Assembly: GCF_008807075.1 (NCBI RefSeq)
Contig: NZ_CP035632.1
Coordinates: forward strand, 2,232,001-2,296,000
Length of the DNA: 64,000 nt
Direction of reading: 5' to 3'
Source of the DNA: Synechococcus sp. RSCCF101
GTDB lineage: Bacteria > Cyanobacteriota > Cyanobacteriia > PCC-6307 > Cyanobiaceae
This document shows, piece by piece, positions 56,652 through 64,000 of the stretch (the first letter of the stretch is position 1; each line of letters starts with the position of its first letter). A program made the position numbers and the translations under genes. A model generated the notes under the pieces. It searched no databases. It saw only the letters and a program-made list of their open reading frames with translations, and had not been told where the DNA came from.

Positions 56652-57617
56652 TTATCCCCGGATGCTGATCACAACCTTGCCACGGGCGCGCTTGGTGGCG
56701 ACGTAGTCAATGGCTTCGATCACGTCGTCCAACGCATAGGTTCGATCCAGCACTGGCTCGATCTGGTGCGTCACGACGCAATCGATCAGCTGTTGCAGGC
56801 GTGATGCGCTCTTCTCCAGCTCAACGATCAGCTCGACAGCATCATCCTTCTGGCTGACCAGCATCGCCCGGAGAAAGCCCCAGCCATCCGCGGCACTCGC
56901 TAGAACGAGTTTCCCGTTCTCCGACAGGAGCCGCTTCATCCGGCTCGGGCGATGCTGGCCGATCAGATCGAACACCAGGTCAAAGGTCTCGCTCAGCTCA
57001 GTGATGTCCTCGCGCTGATAGTCGATCACCCGGTCGGCTCCGAGAGCCCGCACGAGGTCGTGATTGCGGCCGCTGCAGACGGCCGTGACATGGGCACCCA
57101 GCGCTTTGGCCATGGGAATCGCGAAGGTTCCGATGCCGCCGGAGGCGCCGTTGATCATGACGCGATCACCATGCTGGATTGCCCTGTAGTCGTGGATGCC
57201 CTGGTAGGCGGTGAGGCCGGCGACGCCGAGCGCGCAGGCCTGCTGGTGCGTGAGTGAGGCCGGCTTGTGCACCAGGCACTCCGTGCTCACCAGTGCAAAC
57301 TCCGCGAACGAGCCGACCAGGTCGGGCGCCATCAGCCCGCAGACCGCATCGCCAGCTGCAAAGCCGGGCACATCATCGGCCACAGCTTCCACCACGCCCG
57401 AGAAATCGGCACCCAGGCCGGTGTGTTTCGGCTTGAGCAACCCCAGCGACAATCGCACCAGGAAGGGCTCGGCCTTCATCAGGCGCCAGTCCAGAGGATT
57501 GACCGACGCCGCGTGAACCTGAACCAGCACCCGCCCCGGCTGCAGTTCCGGCTTGGCGACATCTCTGAGGGACAGGACCTCCGAATTGCCGTAGCGGTCG
57601 AAATACAGCGATCTCAC
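56652..57617 (-). CDS. MDR-family NAD(P)-dependent quinone/alcohol reductase
   Basis: 321 residues from GTG 57617 (VRSLYFDRYGNSEVLSLR), which is where the family usually starts; an ATG at 57743 would add 42 uncommon residues. Features: GADFSGVVEAVADDVPGFAA, the cofactor site GASGGIGTFAIPMAKALGAH, and ERVIDYQRED-type segment ADRVIDYQREDITELSETFD. No zinc-binding Cys cluster, so quinone-oxidoreductase-like. Substrate unknown. Confidence 0.88.
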   Translation of the reverse strand: MRSLYFDRYGNSEVLSLRDVAKPELQPGRVLVQVHAASVNPLDWRLMKAEPFLVRLSLGLLKPKHTGLGADFSGVVEAVADDVPGFAAGDAVCGLMAPDLVGSFAEFALVSTECLVHKPASLTHQQACALGVAGLTAYQGIHDYRAIQHGDRVMINGASGGIGTFAIPMAKALGAHVTAVCSGRNHDLVRALGADRVIDYQREDITELSETFDLVFDLIGQHRPSRMKRLLSENGKLVLASAADGWGFLRAMLVSQKDDAVELIVELEKSASRLQQLIDCVVTHQIEPVLDRTYALDDVIEAIDYVATKRARGKVVISIRG

Positions 57618-57779
57618 TGAGGTCGTTTCCTGTGTGGTGAGGCTATCCCTGGTGACGCGTGCGGCCGTCGTGATCAGCACTCCCTGATCATTGATAGGGC
57701 TCAGGTTCCGGCCCTCTGCAGACCGTTGCCGTTCAGCTGCCACCGCATGACCCGGCCGGTTGCTGCTTTATGACGCTGA

Positions 57780-57851
<72 letters not shown>

Positions 57852-57941
57852 GTCGGGTCATCCTCCCACCGGCGTGTGACGCTCTGCAATGGACTGCTGG
57901 TCTCAGGCTGAGATCCCATAGCGTGCGGCCTCAGTTCCGGG

Positions 57942-58703
57942 TTGGTTGTGCCTCAGGCGACAGAGCAGGGCGTGGTGCGCGCCCCTGTTGCTCCCTCTCA
58001 TCAGGCCCCGGCGCGGCTGTCGGCAAGGCGCCTGAAGACCGGCGTCCAGGTGCTGGTGGCCGTGCTGCTGCTCGGGCTGGCCGCCACTCTGCTGCAGGCC
58101 TACGGAGTGGGCCCACTGCGGGCGCAGGTGGAGCAGATGGGCCTCTGGGCGCCGCTGCTGCTGGTGGCCCTGCGCATCACCAGCGTGGTGATCCCGGCGC
58201 TGCCCGGCACGGCCTATTCGATTCTGGCCGGGGCACTGTTCGGGTTCCGCCAGGGCCTGGTGCTGATCTGCCTGGCGGATCTGATCTCCTGCTCCCTCAG
58301 CTTTCACCTCTCACGCCGCTACGGGCGCGGGCTGGTGACCCGCCTGGTGGGGGCCCGCTTCATGGGCCGGGTGGACGGCCTCAGCCGCCAGCACCTGGAA
58401 GGAAACGTGGTGTTGATGACCGCGTTCCTGATGAGCGGATTCTTTGATTTCGTCTGCTATGGCGTGGGCCTGACCCGCACGGCCTGGCGCCGCTTCCTGC
58501 CGGCTCTGATCGTGAGCATCCTGCTCTCCAATCCACCGATCGTGGCCCTCGGCGCCGGGGTGCTCGATGGCGGCAAGCGCCTGCTGGGCTTCGCCCTGCT
58601 GGGCACCTTCGCCCTCGCCCTGCTGACCGGGTGGATCAGAGGCCGCCGGTCACCGCCCAGCGCAGCAGCAGCAGCACCTGGCCTCCCGGGCCCCGGCCGC
58701 TGA
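57942..58703 (+). CDS. TVP38/TMEM64 (DedA-like) membrane protein
   Basis: 253 residues from TTG 57942 (a GTG at 57948 is also possible). TM helices at about 38-60, 75-95, 100-125, 175-200 and 210-230; VIPALPGTAYSILAGALFGF and SFHLSRRYGRGLVTRLVGAR match the SNARE-associated/VTT-like domain of DedA and TVP38 proteins, proposed lipid scramblases. Its 3' end overlaps the end of the convergent Hli gene by 68 bp. Confidence 0.88.
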   Translation: MVVPQATEQGVVRAPVAPSHQAPARLSARRLKTGVQVLVAVLLLGLAATLLQAYGVGPLRAQVEQMGLWAPLLLVALRITSVVIPALPGTAYSILAGALFGFRQGLVLICLADLISCSLSFHLSRRYGRGLVTRLVGARFMGRVDGLSRQHLEGNVVLMTAFLMSGFFDFVCYGVGLTRTAWRRFLPALIVSILLSNPPIVALGAGVLDGGKRLLGFALLGTFALALLTGWIRGRRSPPSAAAAAPGLPGPGR

Positions 58704-58869
58704 TCAGCTCGCCGATCAGGGCCGCCGCGAAGCCGAGCATCGCCACCCGGCCGTTCAGGAGTTCCACCCCGGCCAGGGCCTGCACATTCCAGGGTCGCGG
58801 CGTCGTCATGCTGCGGCCGAACGGCTCCACCGGCTCATACACGAAGGACTCCTGGCTGGGCTCGCTCAT
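58636..58869 (-). CDS. High-light-inducible (Hli) chlorophyll-binding protein
   Basis: 77 residues with one TM helix holding the Hli signature (VELLNGRVAMLGFAAALIGE: Glu-x2-Asn-Gly-Arg-x-Ala-Met). Binds chlorophyll and carotenoid and protects photosystem II assembly under high light; clearest cyanobacterial marker in the window. N-terminus polar. Overlaps the TVP38 3' end by 68 bp, tail to tail. Confidence 0.93.
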   Translation of the reverse strand: MSEPSQESFVYEPVEPFGRSMTTPRPWNVQALAGVELLNGRVAMLGFAAALIGELISGRGPGGQVLLLLRWAVTGGL

Positions 58870-58960
58870 CCGGCTGGGCGTTCACAAGGCCCGAATCCTG
58901 GCAGGGTTGCGGCGGGCCTGACGTCTCAGCGCGCCTCACGGACGAGCCAGCGCTCCTCGA

Positions 58961-60820
58961 TCAGTAGTCCGCCCCCTGCATGGCCATGCTCTCGGCGAAG
59001 CGCACCACCTGGTTGCGGCCCGATTCCTTGGCACGGTACAGGGCCAGATCGGCGCTCTTGATCACTTTCCAGAAGGAGCTGGCGTCTTCAGGAAACAGGC
59101 TCACGCCCACGCTCACGGTCTTGCTGAAGCGCTCCTTGCCGGCCGTGAACACCTTCTTCTCGAAGGCCTCGCGGATCTTTTCGCCCACCATCATCGCGCC
59201 GTTCTCATCGGAGTTGTAGAGGAGCACGATGAACTCCTCGCCACCGAAGCGGATCGGGATGTCCGCTTCGCGGATGCACTCGTTCATGGTCTCGGTGAGG
59301 CCCCGGATCACCACATCGCCGATGTCGTGACCGTAGGTGTCGTTCACCATCTTGAAGAAATCGATGTCGAGCATCAGCACGCCCAGGCTGGTCTTGGCGC
59401 GCATCGCCTGGGGCAGGGCCTTGTCGATGTATTCCTCCAGGTATTTGCGGTTGTAGAGACCGGTGAGCGGATCGCGGCGCGACTGCTCGGTGAGCAGCGC
59501 GGTGAGCAGCTGGCTCTCGATCACCGGCTTGGCGGCATCGAGGTAGCTGAGGATCGTGGGCACCACCCGCCGGATCCGCGTGACTTCACCCGCCTCGGCC
59601 GGCCGGATGGCGATCAGCAGCCCCACCTCCTTGTTGATCGAAAACGGCACGCACACATAGGCCGCATCGCTGCTCTGGGTGCAGTTGTCGCAGACGTGGT
59701 TGAAGTCGTCGGAGTAGATCACCGTCTGCGTGCGGTAGGCCCGGCATTCGTTGATGTCGGCATCCACGGCCGCTGAATGCCACATGCCCGGGTCGCTGGC
59801 GTGGACCAGGGCACGCGTCTTGCGTTCGGAGCTGGTCTCGTAGATAGCGAAGTGCTGGATCGCCAGCTTGTCGTGAATCACGTAGGCGATGCGGTTGTAG
59901 ACCTCGTGCTTGGAGCGGTCGAATTCGATCGTGCGTTTGAACTTGTAGATGTCCGCCAGCTCGCTGATGATCTCCTTCGAGCGGATCAGGGGATTCTTGT
60001 TGTAGAGGCTGCTGTCCTGTGTGAGCAGGGTGGTGATCTTCTCGTCGATATCAGTGATGGTGCCCTGCATCTTCGAGTAGAGCTCGTTCTGCCGTTTCGC
60101 CACCTCGCCGCCCTCGTCGGTGAGGGAGGTCTGGACCAGGCCGGAGAAATCACCGTCGCTGGCTTTCCCGATCGAGGTCTGGAGGGAGCTGAACAGCTCC
60201 AGGTAGGGATGGATAAAGTGATTGGTCACCAGGATCGCGATCGCCAGGAACAGCAGCGAGGCTCCCGCGATCGGCAGGATGGTGATGATGCCGGTGTTGC
60301 GGGCGTCGCTGATGTTGAACACCATCGAGAGGGCGCCCAGCACGTCGCCCTCACTGGCGGTGTGGCATTGCAGGCAGTTGGGCGTCCCGAAGGCCGAGGC
60401 CACGTAGGGAATGGTCACGCGCAGGCTGGCCTCCTGCGGGCTTTCATCCAGCACCTCCGCCCGTTCGCCGGTGTTGAGCACCTGCACGTCGACATCGTCG
60501 CGCGGCACTTCGTTGTACATGCTGGGGCCCATCTCATCGATCACGCTCTGGGAGCGCACCAGCCAGAGGTCGCGGATGTTCTGGGTCTGGCTGATCTGAA
60601 CCAGATAGAACTGGATCTGATCCTCCGTCCAGCCGTTCACCATGTGTGAGGTGAGGGCATCGCGCACCAGCTCGGCGGTGAGGCTCGATTTCTGCTTGGC
60701 GCTCTCGATGCCGTAGCTGCGGAAGTTGAGCGCCACCACCGTGGTGATGATCAGCATCAGCACGGTCAGCGTGACCCCGATCGCCGTGAGGATCTTCCGC
60801 TTGGCGTTCATGGCGGCCAC
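58961..60820 (-). CDS. Membrane diguanylate cyclase with a periplasmic c-type haem motif (sensor-HAMP-GAF-GGDEF)
   Basis: 619 residues. TM helix 1 (about 12-32); periplasmic domain (about 35-180) with the haem-attachment motif CLQCH (CxxCH) in FGTPNCLQCHTASEGDVLGA, DUF3365-like; TM helix 2 (ILPIAGASLLFLAIAILVTN); HAMP; a GAF-like domain (about 300-430) with extra Cys (ECRAYRT, HVCDNCTQSS); then GGDEF with GGEEF and an RxxD inhibitory site (READ). The single haem motif suggests sensing of redox, oxygen or NO by a bound haem c; synthesis of c-di-GMP would follow. The ligand is inference. Confidence 0.9.
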   Translation of the reverse strand: MAAMNAKRKILTAIGVTLTVLMLIITTVVALNFRSYGIESAKQKSSLTAELVRDALTSHMVNGWTEDQIQFYLVQISQTQNIRDLWLVRSQSVIDEMGPSMYNEVPRDDVDVQVLNTGERAEVLDESPQEASLRVTIPYVASAFGTPNCLQCHTASEGDVLGALSMVFNISDARNTGIITILPIAGASLLFLAIAILVTNHFIHPYLELFSSLQTSIGKASDGDFSGLVQTSLTDEGGEVAKRQNELYSKMQGTITDIDEKITTLLTQDSSLYNKNPLIRSKEIISELADIYKFKRTIEFDRSKHEVYNRIAYVIHDKLAIQHFAIYETSSERKTRALVHASDPGMWHSAAVDADINECRAYRTQTVIYSDDFNHVCDNCTQSSDAAYVCVPFSINKEVGLLIAIRPAEAGEVTRIRRVVPTILSYLDAAKPVIESQLLTALLTEQSRRDPLTGLYNRKYLEEYIDKALPQAMRAKTSLGVLMLDIDFFKMVNDTYGHDIGDVVIRGLTETMNECIREADIPIRFGGEEFIVLLYNSDENGAMMVGEKIREAFEKKVFTAGKERFSKTVSVGVSLFPEDASSFWKVIKSADLALYRAKESGRNQVVRFAESMAMQGADY

Positions 60821-60932
60821 GGGCCCGGTTGCGGCTCCTGCTCAACTGTGGCCAGCGCCCGGGCCGCTGTCTGCCCCTGTCAGGGCCAGGCGAAAGACAA
60901 CGCAATGCCCGGCCGCAGCCGGGCGGCGCGGT

Positions 60933-61889
60933 TCAGGAATGGACCCAGTCCACCCGGATCGACTTGCGGCTGTTGAGGTAGCGGTCGATCGCCATGGCGG
61001 CAATGCAGCCGTCGGAGGCGGCCACCACGGCCTGCTTGAAGGGGGTGTTGCGGATGTCGCCGATGGCCCAGACCCCGTCCACCGAGGTGGCCATGCAGTC
61101 GTCGACCTTCACGCCGCCGTCCTCGTTCACCTCCACCTGGCCGCCGACGAAGTCGGTGATCGGCTTGGAGCCGGCCATGTACACGAAGACCCCATCCACG
61201 GCCAGATGCGTGGGCTCCTCCTCCTGGCGGGCCTTCACCTCCACCCCGGTCACACCGCTGTCGTCGCCGCCGATCTCCAGCAGCCGGGCCCGGTTCCAGT
61301 GGCGCACGTTGGAGGTGGCGAGCAGGTCCTGGGCGTGGTGGTCGTCCGCCGCCGGTTCCTTGTTGGTGATCCAGTGCACGGTGGAGGCGAACTTGGTCAG
61401 CACCTGGGCCTCCTCCACCGCTTCGCGGTTCACACCCACCACCGCCACCTCGCGGTTGCGGTAGAAGGCGCCGTCGCAGGTGGCGCAGTAGCTCACGCCC
61501 CGACCGAGGAACTCGGCCTCGCCCTTGAAGGAGGCGGGGCGGCCCATGGCCCCGCTGGCCAGCACCAGGGCGCGGGCCTTGAAGGTGCCGTCGGGGGTGT
61601 AGACGGTCTTCATCTCGCCGCCCACATCGACGCCGAACACCTGGGCGCGGCGGTAGTCGGTGCCGTAGGTCACGGCCTGATCGCGCATCAGGGTGAGCAG
61701 ATCCTCGCCGCTGATGTCGGTGGGCACGCCGGGATAGTTGGCGATCTGGTGGGTGATCGCCAGAGCCCCCACCGAGGGGTTCTTGTCGAGGATCACCGTC
61801 TTGAGATCGGCCCTGGAGGTGTAGAGCGCGCAGGAGCAGCCGGCAGGGCCGCCGCCCACGATCACGACATCCGATTCAATGGTCTCCAA
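60933..61889 (-). CDS. Thioredoxin-reductase-like flavoprotein lacking the usual NADPH site
   Basis: 318 residues. FAD-binding start VVIVGGGPAGCSCALYTSRA and C-terminal VDGVWAIGDIRNTPFKQAVV are as in TrxB; the redox pair is CATCDG (CxxC). The NADPH-domain marker GGGDSA is replaced by VVGVNREAVEEA and no HRRxxxR is present (WITNKEPAADDHH instead). Such changes occur in ferredoxin- or flavin-dependent variants (DTR, DDOR) described in cyanobacteria. So the electron donor is probably not NADPH. Substrate unknown; thioredoxin or another disulphide is likely. Confidence 0.85.
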   Translation of the reverse strand: METIESDVVIVGGGPAGCSCALYTSRADLKTVILDKNPSVGALAITHQIANYPGVPTDISGEDLLTLMRDQAVTYGTDYRRAQVFGVDVGGEMKTVYTPDGTFKARALVLASGAMGRPASFKGEAEFLGRGVSYCATCDGAFYRNREVAVVGVNREAVEEAQVLTKFASTVHWITNKEPAADDHHAQDLLATSNVRHWNRARLLEIGGDDSGVTGVEVKARQEEEPTHLAVDGVFVYMAGSKPITDFVGGQVEVNEDGGVKVDDCMATSVDGVWAIGDIRNTPFKQAVVAASDGCIAAMAIDRYLNSRKSIRVDWVHS

Positions 61890-62066
61890 GGGGCGAGCTC
61901 TCCGGCTGGGTGGACGATCGCGTGACGCTCGGGGAGGGCAGGCGCTCCGGCGACGACGGCGATGGAAGGCTACTCACCCCGGCTGGAGACGGACCTGCCG
62001 GCTTCCTCTCCACGCTCCGCAGCTGCCCCTGGCGAGGATGGAGAGCCCTTGCCACCCAATGTTTTG

Positions 62067-62756
62067 ATGCCGGGCCCCAGCACCGAGCACGACCCGGCAG
62101 CGATGCGCCGCAGCTACATGGCGGCAGGCCTGCGCCGGCGCGACCTGGCGGCGGATCCGATCGAGCAGTTCCGCCTCTGGTTCGGCCAGGCCACCGCGGC
62201 CGAGCTGCTGGAGCCCAATGCGATGGTGCTCTCCACCAGCGACGGTCGCCGCCCCAGCAGCCGCACCGTGCTGCTCAAGGCCTACGACAGTCGTGGTTTC
62301 GTGTTCTTCACCAACCACGGCAGCCGCAAGGCCGGCGAGATCGCCGCCTGCCCGATGGTGAGCCTGCTGTTCCCCTGGTACGCGCTGGAGCGGCAGGTGG
62401 CCGTGATCGGCCGGGCCGAACGCATCAGCACCGCCGAATCGCTCGCCTACTTCACCTCCCGGCCGCGCGGCAGCCGCGTGGGGGCCTGGGTGTCGCAGCA
62501 GAGCACGGTGATCGGCTCCCGCACCCTGCTGGATCAGGCCTGGCACCAGATGAGCGAACGCTTCGCCCGCGGCGAGGTGCCGCTGCCCTCCTTCTGGGGC
62601 GGCTACCGGGTGGAGCCGGAGGAGATCGAGTTCTGGCAGGGCCGGGAGAACCGCCTGCACGATCGCTTCCGCTACCGGCGATCGGAAGGGCTTGCAGCAG
62701 GCGATGCAGCGGCGCAGCCCGAGCGGCTCTGGACGATCGACCGCCTAGCGCCCTGA
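62067..62756 (+). CDS. pdxH: Pyridoxamine 5'-phosphate oxidase
   Basis: Oxidises pyridoxine/pyridoxamine 5'-phosphate to PLP using FMN. 229 residues from ATG 62067; an ATG at 61962 would add a Pro-rich extension. Signature segments: [92 protein letters not shown] and the end WTIDRLAP as in E. coli. Very clear match. Confidence 0.96.
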   Translation: MPGPSTEHDPAAMRRSYMAAGLRRRDLAADPIEQFRLWFGQATAAELLEPNAMVLSTSDGRRPSSRTVLLKAYDSRGFVFFTNHGSRKAGEIAACPMVSLLFPWYALERQVAVIGRAERISTAESLAYFTSRPRGSRVGAWVSQQSTVIGSRTLLDQAWHQMSERFARGEVPLPSFWGGYRVEPEEIEFWQGRENRLHDRFRYRRSEGLAAGDAAAQPERLWTIDRLAP

Positions 62757-62840
62757 CTGGAGCAGGCGGATCGGCTCGCTCCCGGACCGCGGCCGCCGGA
62801 TCGGTCCGTTGCCAGGCTTCAGCCAGCCGCACCCGCTGCT

Positions 62841-63101
62841 GTGGGCCCCACTCCGCTCCACCTGCCAGCCGGAACCCACCACCTCTGCCGCTGTGGTCGC
62901 AGCCGCCACGGCTGGTTGTGCGATGGAGCCCATCTCGGCACCGGGCTGGTGTCCTACGACCTCACCACATCCGAGGACGGGGTGGTGCTGATGTGTGGTT
63001 GCCACAGGTCCCGCTGCTACCCGCTCTGCGATGGCCGCCATGAGCGGCCGCCCCGACAGACGCGCTGGTGGCGCCTGTGGCCGCTTCGATCCGGGTCCTG
63101 A
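62841..63101 (+). CDS. Double CDGSH iron-sulphur protein
   Basis: 86 residues from GTG 62841, with two CDGSH motifs: CRCGRSRHGWLCDGAH (about 16-31) and CGCHRSRCYPLCDGRH (about 52-67), each with three Cys and one His that bind a [2Fe-2S] cluster as in mitoNEET. The N-terminus may start earlier in another frame. The last 140 bp overlap the convergent 62962 gene. Likely cytosolic electron or cluster carrier. Confidence 0.88.
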   Translation: MGPTPLHLPAGTHHLCRCGRSRHGWLCDGAHLGTGLVSYDLTTSEDGVVLMCGCHRSRCYPLCDGRHERPPRQTRWWRLWPLRSGS

Positions 63102-63426
63102 TCAGCTCTGGCTGCGCGCCCACCACAGCCGGGGCGAAGGGCTCCGGCACATCGGTGATCCAGGTGCGCCCCACTGTGTAGAGGAGGATCTGGCTCAGGG
63201 CCGCGGCAACGAAGGTGGGCAGGGCCATCCACCAGTCCGCAATGAAACCGATCGCCACCACACCATCCATGCCCAGGTCGGCCACATCGAGAACCCGCCA
63301 TTTCAGAGGCGACTCCAGCCAGGACGATCCGGACAGCCCGGCGATGTTGGCGATGTGAACCACGGCTCCAGCGCCGTAGAGAAGAGCCACGATCCAGACG
63401 ACCGCTTTCACACCAGCCGAGGTCAT
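62962..63426 (-). CDS. Small membrane protein, C-terminus overlapping the CDGSH gene
   Basis: 154 residues from ATG 63426 with hydrophobic helices (VKAVVWIVALLYGAGAVVHI, DGVVAIGFIADWWMALPTFV, LPTFVAAALSQILLYTVG). The first 100 residues read as a real protein; the last about 50, antisense to the CDGSH gene, are Gly/Arg/Pro-rich and may be non-native, so the true stop might lie earlier if a frameshift is present. No family recognised. Confidence 0.55.
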   Translation of the reverse strand: MTSAGVKAVVWIVALLYGAGAVVHIANIAGLSGSSWLESPLKWRVLDVADLGMDGVVAIGFIADWWMALPTFVAAALSQILLYTVGRTWITDVPEPFAPAVVGAQPELIRTRIEAATGATSASVGAAAHGGHRRAGSSGTCGNHTSAPPRPRMW

Positions 63427-63512
63427 GCGGATCGCTGCGCGACTGGATGGTTGGACCGTTGGCGCAACCTAGCTTTCATTGAATCGTGCCGCCCGGGACT
63501 CGGGAATCAGCC

Positions 63513-63992
63513 ATGCCCGCACGAATGCACCTGTGGTTCGGTCTGGCCTTGTGGGTGGTGCTCCTGTGCCCCGCCGTGGCCATCGCGGAACCCCGGTTGA
63601 AGGATCTGCTGGCCGCGCCGGAACAGCTGCCGCTCGCCGGCGGAACGCTGCGGCTTGAGGTGGATCTGTGGCGCGACTTCATGCCCATCGCACCAGCCGA
63701 TGGCCGCCCCCTGATGGCATCGATCACGCTCAAGCCGATGCGTGGGGCGGTGCTGCCGGACGCGCTTGCGGTGGAGAGCGTCTGGGTGGTCAATGGCCAG
63801 CAGCTCTGGATGGCCGAGCCCGGGGAGGTGCGCCTCTCGGATGGTGCATCGCCGTCGCTGGTGGTGGTGGTTCGCGATGGCCCGAAATGGGGCCCGGGGA
63901 TCGACGTGGATGTGGTGGTGCGGATCCGCACGGCCACTGGTGAGTCGCGCCTGCTCCGGGCTGCCGGCCAGCGCATCGAGCGGACCGACTGA
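63513..63992 (+). CDS. Secreted hypothetical protein
   Basis: 159 residues from ATG 63513 (GTG at 63486 is an alternative): a signal peptide (FGLALWVVLLCPAVAIAEPR), then an all-beta domain (LAGGTLRLEVDLWRDFMPIA, GIDVDVVVRIRTATGESRLL). Probably periplasmic. No family recognised. Confidence 0.65.
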   Translation: MPARMHLWFGLALWVVLLCPAVAIAEPRLKDLLAAPEQLPLAGGTLRLEVDLWRDFMPIAPADGRPLMASITLKPMRGAVLPDALAVESVWVVNGQQLWMAEPGEVRLSDGASPSLVVVVRDGPKWGPGIDVDVVVRIRTATGESRLLRAAGQRIERTD

Positions 63993-64000
63993 GAGGCGCC

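Overview
The window looks like a chromosome segment of a high-GC unicellular picocyanobacterium of the Cyanobium/Synechococcus clade. The evidence is a high-light-inducible (Hli) protein, an SLH-plus-barrel porin of the cyanobacterial type, a cyanobacterial LexA-box match, DUF2227, DUF1400 and DM13 proteins, and several small proteins that look cyanobacterial. This assignment is inference from gene content; no 16S or other marker rRNA is present.

Layout. 1-8.5 kb is housekeeping, mostly on the minus strand: pyrG (cut by the window edge), dps, aspS, gcvT, a fused speE-speB reading frame, mazG and a DUF2227 gene; a Cys-rich mini-protein and a cyclic-nucleotide-fold protein lie on the plus strand. 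8.5-18 kb holds an iron-type porin, two RTX calcium-binding repeat proteins, a rhodanese, nth and an epimerase-like protein. 18-27 kb is accessory: an amidohydrolase, a probable LexA-controlled helix-turn-helix protein, several very small genes and two large cyclic-di-GMP proteins. 27.5-42 kb is the most distinctive part: five different MscS-type channel genes within 14.5 kb, interleaved with a MetR-like regulator, a fatty-acid desaturase, a DUF1400 hydrolase, a divergent HxlR/mdaB redox pair and a DM13 lipoprotein. 42-48 kb looks acquired: a P-type ATPase of visibly lower GC, then an IS5-family element that itself carries a complete ISAs1-family element with a perfect 10-bp target duplication. 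48-64 kb returns to membrane and metabolic genes: DUF1576, AI-2E-type permease, outer-membrane barrel, potassium channel, GH57, methyltransferase, SDR, YciI, MDR reductase, tRNA-Val(UAC), TVP38, Hli, a haem-motif diguanylate cyclase, an atypical thioredoxin-reductase-like flavoprotein, pdxH and a double CDGSH protein.

How the genes fit together. The recurring theme is the cell envelope and its response to osmotic, ionic and redox stress (five MscS channels, desaturase, K+ channel, P-type ATPase, AI-2E permease, outer-membrane barrels), plus surface or secretion (two RTX proteins) and c-di-GMP signalling (three proteins). Iron and redox handling appear in Dps, the porin, the haem-motif sensor, HxlR/MdaB and the CDGSH protein.

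Quality warning. At least seven genes are broken by what reads as a single missing base, six of them in a homopolymer of five or six bases and one at a TT pair (near 4290, 8362, 21227, 33937, 36745, 38496 and 46982); an eighth break near 30.9 kb goes the other way. Restoring one base gives full-length proteins of normal family size in each of the seven. I read these mainly as sequencing or assembly errors, so apparent truncations, and possibly the speE-speB fusion, should be checked against raw reads.
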